64,000 nucleotides of DNA from Asanoa siamensis (GTDB lineage Bacteria > Actinomycetota > Actinomycetes > Mycobacteriales > Micromonosporaceae): contig NZ_BONE01000004.1 in the NCBI RefSeq assembly GCF_016862555.1, positions 1 to 64,000 on the forward strand. Reading direction: 5' to 3'. The translations under genes were made by a program, and so were the position numbers. The first letter of the stretch is position 1, and every line of letters begins with the position of its first letter. Below are positions 58,487-64,000 of this stretch, in pieces. The notes below the pieces were generated by a model. The model was not told where the DNA came from, ran no database searches, and worked only from the letters and a program-made list of their open reading frames with translations.

Positions 58487-59827
58487 TCAGCGCAGGACGC
58501 CGATACCCGACAACCTCTTGTCGTACTCGCTGAAGGTCTGGTTGTCGTGCGGGGCGTAGATCCAGGTGTGCAGCGAGTCGGCCGCCGTGTCGATCTCGAC
58601 CAGGCGCACCGGGTTGGTCGTGTTCGAGTGGAACGTCTGCAGGAACGAGTAGATCCTGTTGCCGTGCACGCCGGTGTCGACCCAGCTGCCGGCGACGCCG
58701 ACGTGACCCGAGAAGACGAACCGGATGTTCGCGTACTGCTTGATCAGGTTGTCGTAGAGGTACTGCGGGCTGGTCGCACCGTACGACGCGCTCTGCTCGA
58801 TGGTGCCGTTGCCGTCGATGTAGTCGTGCGTGACGACGATGACGTTGCTGCGCGGGTTGGCCGCCACGACGCCCTTGGCCCAGGTGACCGCCTCGACCCG
58901 CGGCCACAGCTCCAACGTCAGCACGAGCCACTGCGCGCCGCCGCCCTCGAAGACGGAGTACGAGTTGTCCACCTTGCCGGCCTCGAACTGCCCGCGGACC
59001 GCGCCGTACTGGCCGGCGGTGAAGAACTGGTTGAACACCGTGGTGTCGCGGACGAGCTCGCGGGTGCGGGCGGGGTCGCGGGCCGAGCCGCCGACGCCGG
59101 TCGCCTGGGTGTCGTGATTGCCGATCGCGAGGGAGTACGGGATCCGCGCGGTCTCGATCGGCCGCATGGCGTTGCGGGCGATGACGTACTGGGCGTGGTC
59201 GGGCGTGTCCCAGTTGACGACGTCGCCGGACGAGGCGACGAACCGCAGGTCGAGCGACGACCGGTTGGCGACCAGCCAGTTGGTCCGGTTGAGGAACCGG
59301 GTGTCGGTCGCGTTGAGGACCTCCTGCTGGGTGTCCGGCATGACCGCGAAGCTGAAGGTCGTGTCGACGGCGCCGGACATGTTCGCGTACGCGATGTGCA
59401 CGTTGCGGTCACAGGCCGCCGACCGGTAATCGTTGACCAGTTGGATCTTGACCTGGTGGCTGCCGGTGGCCAGCGCGGGGCCGACCGCGTAGGTGCCGTA
59501 CTGGGTCGCGCTGACGATCGTCGTGCGGCCGGCGACCGCGCCGTCGACGGTCACCTCGACGGTCGGCCATCCCTCACAGTTGTCGCCGATCGCGCCGATC
59601 TGCACCCGGCCGCCGCCGGAGATCGTGGTGGTCGCGTAGCTCGAGTCGGCCCAGAGCGAGGCGTGCACCCCGGAGGCCGGTTGGGGCGTGCCCGTCGCCG
59701 TGCGCAGCGCGCCGTTGACGACGGTGAACTGGGGCGGTTCGGCCGCGTGGGCCGGGGCGGTGACCGCCGTGGACAGGACGCTCGCGATGACCAGCGCGAA
59801 CGCCAGCCTGGTCGTGCTGACCCGCAT
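58487..59827 (-). CDS. Secreted metallophosphoesterase with N-terminal CBM60-like domain
   Basis: 446 residues from ATG 59827, with GGAGGAG 7 bases upstream; an earlier in-frame start would spoil the signal peptide. Signal peptide 1-28 (cleavage AHA-AEP). Residues about 40-145 resemble a Ca-dependent xylan-binding CBM60 module (NCEGWPTVEVTVDG, YRSAACDRNVHIAYANM). The catalytic domain has the calcineurin-like set: VMPDTQ, SSGDVVNWD, GNHD, THDY and SGHVG. Secreted; phosphoester substrate unknown. The CBM suggests binding to plant or cell-wall glycan. Typical calcineurin-like set complete, so it is probably active. Confidence 0.87.
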   Translation of the reverse strand: MRVSTTRLAFALVIASVLSTAVTAPAHAAEPPQFTVVNGALRTATGTPQPASGVHASLWADSSYATTTISGGGRVQIGAIGDNCEGWPTVEVTVDGAVAGRTTIVSATQYGTYAVGPALATGSHQVKIQLVNDYRSAACDRNVHIAYANMSGAVDTTFSFAVMPDTQQEVLNATDTRFLNRTNWLVANRSSLDLRFVASSGDVVNWDTPDHAQYVIARNAMRPIETARIPYSLAIGNHDTQATGVGGSARDPARTRELVRDTTVFNQFFTAGQYGAVRGQFEAGKVDNSYSVFEGGGAQWLVLTLELWPRVEAVTWAKGVVAANPRSNVIVVTHDYIDGNGTIEQSASYGATSPQYLYDNLIKQYANIRFVFSGHVGVAGSWVDTGVHGNRIYSFLQTFHSNTTNPVRLVEIDTAADSLHTWIYAPHDNQTFSEYDKRLSGIGVLR

Positions 59828-59839
59828 CGTCGATCTCCT

Positions 59840-59873
59840 CCATGCATGGTCGTCCATGGACAACCGGATGCTA
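59840..59873 (-). promoter_or_regulatory. -10 box and 5'-leader palindromes of the metallophosphoesterase gene
   Basis: Reverse strand: TAGCAT (59868-59873) as -10, then two 10-base palindromes in the leader, GTCCATGGAC (59852-59861) and CCATGCATGG (59840-59849), ahead of the ribosome-binding site. They could form tandem hairpins in the mRNA or be protein sites. Confidence 0.35.
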
Positions 59874-59912
59874 GGGAGGCGAGGTGGACGCGAGCTGTCC
59901 TGATCGTGCCGG

Positions 59913-61325
59913 TCAGTCGGCGGCGAGGGTACGGCTCTTGCGCTCGCCGGCGTCGACGGTCGCGGTGAGGGCTCCGGCGTCGGCTTTCCCGGCGCCGTTC
60001 AGGTCCGGGTCGCCTTTGCCGTTGGCGTTGGCCGCGGCGATCGCGTCCGTGTCGATTTTGGCCGCGCCGTTGGCTTCCGCGTCGGACTTGGCCGCGCCGT
60101 TGGCGGCCGCGTCGACTGCGTCCGACGGGGTGGCGGGCTCCGGCGTGACCGCGGCGCGCGCACGCTCGGCCTCGGCCTCGGCCTCGGCCAGCTCCGCGCG
60201 TAGCTCGGCGAGCTGCTTGCGGGCCGCCTCGATCTCCTGCTGGGCGCCGGCCAGCGAGGCCGCCTCCTCGTCGCTGCGGCGGCGGATCGCGGCCGCGTGT
60301 TCCTCGGCCTGGCGGCGTAGCTCGGTCGCGTAGCGTTCGGCCTCGACCCGTTGCGCGGTCACCTGCTGCTCGATGCCGGCGCGCCACTGGGTCAGCTCGC
60401 GGTCGGCGGTCGCGCTGCGGGTCGCGTAGTCGGCCTCGGCGTCGCGCTGCCGCGTGCTGATCTGCTGCTCGAGCGCGGCCCGGTGCTGGCCCAGCTCCTG
60501 CTCGACGGCGGCCCGCCCCGCGGCGGCCGACTCGGCCAGCGCGGCCCGCTGCTCGGCGCCCGCGCGCTCCAGCGCGGCCCGCTGGGCGGCCGTCTCGCGC
60601 TCGACCGCGGCCCGCTGCGCCGCGACGAACTGCTCGGTCTCGGTGCGCAGCGCGGCGACCTCGCGCCCGGCGGCGGCGCGCAGCTCGGCCACCTCGCGCT
60701 CGGCCACGGCCCGCTGCCGGGCCAGCTCGTGCTCGACGGCGTCGCGGGTGGCGTCGGCCTCGCGGCGGGCGGTGGCCAGGATCTGCCCGGCCTCGTCGCG
60801 CAGCCGCTGGATCTCGGCGTGGCCGGCGGTGATCTGCGCCTGCACCTCGGCCCGGCGGGTCGCGTCGACCCGCTCCTCCTCGCCGCGTCGGGCGGCCAGG
60901 GCCAGCTCGAAGTCGCGGATCGCCGACGCCGCGTGCCCGCGGGCCTCGTCGACGAGGTTGTCGGCCCGGTCGCGCTGCGACTGCACCGACTTGTGCGCGT
61001 CGGCGCGGATCTCGTCGGCCTGCTCCTCGGCCAGCGCCAGGATCTGCTCGACCCGGGGCCCGAGGTGGCGGAACCGCACGACGTCGATGCTCGCGGCCTC
61101 GCGGCGCACGGCGGCCAGCTCGACCTGGAGCTGCTCGACCTGCGCGGAGAGCATGTGGACCTGGGCGAACCGTTCGTCGCGTTCCGCGAGCAGTGCCGCG
61201 ATCTCCTGCTCGGCCTGACTGACGTAGCGCTCGACCTGACGACGGTCGTAGCCACGCAGCGCGGACTCGAAGTGGGGGGTCGCTGCTTCACCGCCCAGAG
61301 CGAACAGCTCCGCGCCGTTGGACAT
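59913..61325 (-). CDS. DivIVA/Scy-like coiled-coil polarity protein
   Basis: 470 residues from ATG 61325; open frame continues upstream but SNGAELFALGG is the natural start. N-terminal DivIVA-type segment FESALRGYDRRQVERYVSQ at about 19-37, then GPRVEQILALAEEQADEIRA and a continuous coiled coil to about residue 385 with heptad and hendecad patterns (repeated AERExAxLRA units). The C-terminal 75 residues are low complexity (DAAANGAAKSDAEANGAAK). Such proteins assemble at growing hyphal tips and the cell pole. It is a paralogue of the next gene's product. Confidence 0.85.
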   Translation of the reverse strand: MSNGAELFALGGEAATPHFESALRGYDRRQVERYVSQAEQEIAALLAERDERFAQVHMLSAQVEQLQVELAAVRREAASIDVVRFRHLGPRVEQILALAEEQADEIRADAHKSVQSQRDRADNLVDEARGHAASAIRDFELALAARRGEEERVDATRRAEVQAQITAGHAEIQRLRDEAGQILATARREADATRDAVEHELARQRAVAEREVAELRAAAGREVAALRTETEQFVAAQRAAVERETAAQRAALERAGAEQRAALAESAAAGRAAVEQELGQHRAALEQQISTRQRDAEADYATRSATADRELTQWRAGIEQQVTAQRVEAERYATELRRQAEEHAAAIRRRSDEEAASLAGAQQEIEAARKQLAELRAELAEAEAEAERARAAVTPEPATPSDAVDAAANGAAKSDAEANGAAKIDTDAIAAANANGKGDPDLNGAGKADAGALTATVDAGERKSRTLAAD

Positions 61326-61443
61326 GGTCACATCCTCACACGCGACGTCCCGTGCTGCTCCGATACACACCGCATCGCGGGACGTGCGACTGTTGCGGCC
61401 GAATTGAGGGAGATACACCAATATTAGCGGAGGCCGGGCACGG

Positions 61444-61481
61444 CGACAGGCCGCACCGCGAACTCGCGATGCGGCCTGTCG
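61444..61481 (-). terminator. Terminator hairpin of the second DivIVA-like gene
   Basis: Arms CGACAGGCCGCA (61444-61455) and TGCGGCCTGTCG (61470-61481) pair perfectly; inside, CGCG/CGCG around AACT extends the fold. It lies 27 bases beyond the reverse-strand stop at 61509 and upstream of the first DivIVA-like gene, so each gene probably has its own transcript. Confidence 0.75.
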
Positions 61482-61508
61482 TAGCCAGCGTGCAGCCCCT
61501 GCCGCGGA

Positions 61509-62747
61509 TCAGGCGTTGGCCGCCGACTTGTCCTCGGCGTCCTTGTCCTGCTTGGTCTCCTGCTTCGGCGCCGCCACGGTCGGGACGATGCCGGCGAGGC
61601 CGGAGAGCATCTGACCGAGCTGCGCGGTGACCGCGTCCTTCTGCCGGGTGAGGTCCTCGACCTCGCGGCGGGCGGCCTGCGTGGTGATCTCGGCCTCGGT
61701 GCGCGCCTCGGTGAGGTGGCGGTGCGCCTCGGACTGGGCTTCCTTGAGCGCCTTGTCGGCCGCGTTGCGGGCGCGGTCGACGGTCTCGGCCGCGGTGCGC
61801 TCGGACTCGACGCGGCGCGCCTCGGCGCGCTGCTCGATCTCCTTGGCGCGGTCCTCGGCGGCGCGGGCGCGCTCCTCGGCCTCGGCGACCAGCTTCTGGG
61901 TCTGCGCGACCTGGGCGGCGTGCCGCTCCGACTCCTCGCGCTCGGACTTCTCGCGGCGCTCGGCGAGCTCGAGCGCGAGGGCCTGGAGGTCCTTGTCGCG
62001 CTTGTCGCGGGCGTCGCTGAGCATCTTGGTCGCCTCGGCGCGCTTCTCCTCGGCCTCGCGGCCGGCCTTGGCGCGCAGCTGGGTGATCTCCCGCTCGGCG
62101 GTGGCCCGCAGCGTCGCGACCTCGCGCTCGACCGTCGACTTGAGCTCGGCGACCTCGTGCGCGGTGACGGTGCGCAGCTGCTTGGTCTCGCGGTCGGCGT
62201 CGGCGCGCAGCGTGTCGGCCTCGCGCCGGGCCTGCACCCGGACCTCGGCGGCCTCGCGCTCGGCGGCGGTGCGGACGCTGCCGGCCTCGCGCTCGGCGCT
62301 GGCCTTCATGGCGGCGGCCTCGGCCCGCGCCTTGTCGGTGATCTCGCGGGCCTCGAGACGGGCCGCGGAGAGGATGCCCTCGGACTCGCGCTTGGCCTCG
62401 CCCCGGTGGTCGTTGGCCTGCTCCTCGGCGAGGCGCAGGATCTGCTCGACCCGGGTGCCCAGGCCCGACAGCGTCGGGCGGTTGTTCTCCTCGAGCTGCT
62501 TGTTGGTGTCGTTCAGCTTCTGCTCGAGTGCGCCGAGCCGCTGCTCGGCCTGGCGCAGGCGGCGCTGCGCGTCGTTGGTCTTCTGCTCCGCGTCGGCGCG
62601 CTCCTTCTCGGCGGCGGCGAGGCGGTTCTGGAGACGCGCGAGGGTGTCGTCGACCTGCCTGCGGTCGTAGCCGCGCAGAGCGACGGTGAACTCTTCCGTC
62701 GAGTTAGCGTTCTCGAAGAAGCCAAGGGAGGACTGCTGCTGGGGCAT
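61509..62747 (-). CDS. DivIVA/FilP-like coiled-coil protein
   Basis: 412 residues from ATG. N-terminal FTVALRGYDRRQVDDTLARL at about 20-39 is the DivIVA-type signature shared with the paralogue, followed by a heavily charged coiled coil from about 40 to 375, with GTRVEQILRLAEEQANDHRG in the middle. The C-terminus is Lys/Asp/Glu-rich and unstructured (KQETKQDKDAEDKSAANA). Likely cytoskeletal, at the cell pole or tip. In many actinomycetes such genes sit next to ccr, as here; that conserved position is from general knowledge. Confidence 0.87.
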   Translation of the reverse strand: MPQQQSSLGFFENANSTEEFTVALRGYDRRQVDDTLARLQNRLAAAEKERADAEQKTNDAQRRLRQAEQRLGALEQKLNDTNKQLEENNRPTLSGLGTRVEQILRLAEEQANDHRGEAKRESEGILSAARLEAREITDKARAEAAAMKASAEREAGSVRTAAEREAAEVRVQARREADTLRADADRETKQLRTVTAHEVAELKSTVEREVATLRATAEREITQLRAKAGREAEEKRAEATKMLSDARDKRDKDLQALALELAERREKSEREESERHAAQVAQTQKLVAEAEERARAAEDRAKEIEQRAEARRVESERTAAETVDRARNAADKALKEAQSEAHRHLTEARTEAEITTQAARREVEDLTRQKDAVTAQLGQMLSGLAGIVPTVAAPKQETKQDKDAEDKSAANA

Positions 62748-62821
62748 TGGGACATCCTGGCAGACCTACCAGGGGGCAGCGCAAGGGCGGTGCGGCCGAT
62801 GTCGCCCGACAAAGCATGGTC

Positions 62822-62827
62822 ATCTTA
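62822..62827 (-). promoter_or_regulatory. -10 box of the DivIVA/FilP-like gene
   Basis: TAAGAT on the reverse strand, giving a leader of about 68 bases before the ATG at 62747. No clear -35. It stands in the 137-base gap to the ccrA stop; nothing else is visible there. Confidence 0.4.
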
Positions 62828-62884
62828 CCAGCCTTGGCCGTCGACATAGGAAATTCCGCCGATCGTGGACAAACGGCGAGTCGG

Positions 62885-64000
62885 CTATTCGCCGCGGAAC
62901 AAGTTGATCTTTTCTTCGTGCCGCGCGCGCAGCTCAGGATCACGCACACCCAGGCCTTCGGCCGGTGCGAGACACCGTACGCCGACCTTTCCCTGATGCC
63001 GGTTGCGGTGTACGTCGAGCGTCGCCTGGCCCGTCTGCTCGAGCGGATAGACGCGCGAGAGCGTCGGGTGGATTCGACCCGAAGAGATGAGTCGATTGGC
63101 TTCCCATGCCTCGCGATAGTTGGCGAAGTGGCTGCCGATGATCCGCTTCAGGTTCATCCACAGATAGCGGTTGTCGAACTCGTGCTGGAAACCACTCGTC
63201 GACGCGCAGGTGACGATCGTCCCACCGCGCCGGGCGACGTAGATGCTCGCGCCGAACGTCTCCCGGCCGGGGTGCTCGAAGACGATGTCGGGGTCGCGGC
63301 CACCCGTCAGCGACCGGATCAGCTCGCCGAACCGCCGCCACTCGCCGGCGTCCTGGTTGTGCGCGTCGCGCCAGAACGTGAAGCCCTCGGCCGCGCGGTC
63401 GATCACGAGGTCGGCGCCCATCTGCCGGCACAGCTGCGCCTTCTCGGGCGAGGAGACCACACAGACCGGCGTGGCGCCGCCGTTGAGCGCGAGTTGCGTC
63501 GCGTACCCGCCGAGCCCGCCGGAGGCGCCCCAGATCAGCACGACGTCGCCCTGCTTCATCGCCGCGCCGTGGTGCGAGACGAGCTGCCGGTACGCCGTGG
63601 AGTTGACGAGCCCCGGGCAGGCCGCCTCCTCCCAGGTGAGGTGCCGCGGCTTGGGCATGAGCTGGTTGGCCTTGACCACGGCCAGCTCGGCGAGCCCGCC
63701 GAAGTTGGTCTCGAAGCCCCAGATGCGCTGCTGCGGGTCGAGCATCGTGTCGTCGTGCCCGTCGGCGTCCTCCAGCTCGACCGAGAGGCAGTGCGCGACG
63801 ACCTCGTCGCCGGGCTTCCACTTCGAGACGCCCGCGCCGACGCGCAGCACCACGCCGGCGGCATCCGAACCGATCACCTGGTACGGCAGGTCGTGGCGCG
63901 CGGTCAGCGGCGACAGCTTGCCGTAGCGGCGCAGGAACGCGAACGTCGGCACCGGCTCGAAGATGCTGGTCCAGACGGTGTTGTAGTTGATGGCGCTGGC
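62885..64000 (-). CDS. ccrA: Crotonyl-CoA carboxylase/reductase, C-terminal 371 residues (5' end beyond window)
   Basis: Open to the right edge, so the N-terminus is missing (full proteins are about 445 residues). Medium-chain reductase fold: NADPH loop IWGASGGLGGYATQ, then PVCVVSSPEKAQLCRQMGA. The CO2-pocket residues known from the Kitasatospora setae enzyme are all visible: Asn in NYNTVW, Phe and Glu in GFETNFGG, and His in GSHFANYREAW. The enzyme reductively carboxylates crotonyl-CoA to ethylmalonyl-CoA, the committed step of the ethylmalonyl-CoA pathway and a source of polyketide extender units. Stop at 62885; the DivIVA-like gene follows. Confidence 0.95.
   Translation of the reverse strand, partial: ASAINYNTVWTSIFEPVPTFAFLRRYGKLSPLTARHDLPYQVIGSDAAGVVLRVGAGVSKWKPGDEVVAHCLSVELEDADGHDDTMLDPQQRIWGFETNFGGLAELAVVKANQLMPKPRHLTWEEAACPGLVNSTAYRQLVSHHGAAMKQGDVVLIWGASGGLGGYATQLALNGGATPVCVVSSPEKAQLCRQMGADLVIDRAAEGFTFWRDAHNQDAGEWRRFGELIRSLTGGRDPDIVFEHPGRETFGASIYVARRGGTIVTCASTSGFQHEFDNRYLWMNLKRIIGSHFANYREAWEANRLISSGRIHPTLSRVYPLEQTGQATLDVHRNRHQGKVGVRCLAPAEGLGVRDPELRARHEEKINLFRGE

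Noticed and set aside
1-64000. Search for tRNA, rRNA, CRISPR repeats, insertion sequences, integrases or att sites
   Set aside because: Nearly all sequence is occupied by coding genes, gaps are short, and no cloverleaf, evenly spaced repeats, transposase motif or flanking direct repeats were seen by eye. A covariance-model scan was not possible.

Overview
The window is gene-dense, very GC-rich actinobacterial chromosome (by eye above 70% G+C, many GTG starts, GTGA/ATGA/TGATG stop-start overlaps, TAnnnT -10 boxes). NucS instead of MutS/MutL-type repair, an IdeR/DmdR-type iron box, FBP zinc-finger and AlcB-type acetyltransferases, and a crotonyl-CoA carboxylase/reductase next to two DivIVA/Scy-like coiled-coil genes suggest a mycelial actinomycete; Micromonosporaceae is my best guess, from gene content only. 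I found no tRNA, rRNA, CRISPR array, insertion sequence or phage gene.

Layout. 1-0.5 kb: two overlapping reverse-strand genes for small helical-hairpin proteins, the second cut by the window edge. 0.57-1.88 kb: DUF4126 membrane protein and nucS, divergent. 1.9-8.2 kb: a four-gene, translationally coupled operon (membrane protein, M48-like HELGH metallopeptidase, a homologous protein that has lost zinc ligands, and a 913-residue TPR protein). I know no described system with this composition; it is the leading novelty candidate. 8.1-14.6 kb: aldehyde dehydrogenase, two alpha/beta hydrolases, an internally duplicated 3-hydroxyacyl-CoA dehydrogenase, a small zinc protein and a serine beta-lactamase-like hydrolase. 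14.7-20.0 kb: polysaccharide cluster I (two GT2, Wzy/WaaL-like polymerase or ligase, Wzz-like protein, GT4), all on the reverse strand.

20.3-27.8 kb: two tandem paralogues of about 1,230 residues, secreted PQQ-type sugar dehydrogenases carrying PKD, beta-sandwich and carboxypeptidase-regulatory-like domains. 27.8-30.3 kb: DUF2855 protein, FBP-type EF-G-binding zinc-finger protein and a TIGR00027-type methyltransferase. 30.3-40.1 kb: a divergent galactoside locus. Reverse: aldose-epimerase-like protein, D-galactonate dehydratase, GntR regulator, SDR dehydrogenase. Forward: Tat lipoprotein, two ABC permeases, a cellulase-like GH and a GH36 alpha-galactosidase. Together they fit import of alpha-galactosides, cytoplasmic hydrolysis, and oxidation of galactose to galactonate and 2-keto-3-deoxygalactonate.

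40.2-53.9 kb: polysaccharide cluster II: a serine-acetyltransferase-like enzyme, a second Wzy-like protein, an FrhB-like Fe-S flavoprotein with a polysaccharide pyruvyltransferase, a PIG-L deacetylase, glucose-1-phosphate cytidylyltransferase, two C-methyltransferase-like enzymes, a sugar epimerase/reductase, GT2 and a MOP flippase. It looks able to make a CDP-activated, C-methylated, possibly pyruvylated sugar. 53.9-55.0 kb: two acetyltransferase genes behind an iron box. 55.0-59.8 kb: winged-helix regulator with membrane protein, membrane-anchored beta-helix protein, AI-2E family protein, secreted metallophosphoesterase with a CBM. 59.9-64.0 kb: two DivIVA-like coiled-coil proteins and the 3' part of ccrA.

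Start codons were chosen from ribosome-binding sites, overlap with the upstream stop, and family N-termini. Every family assignment is by reading motifs; no database search was run.
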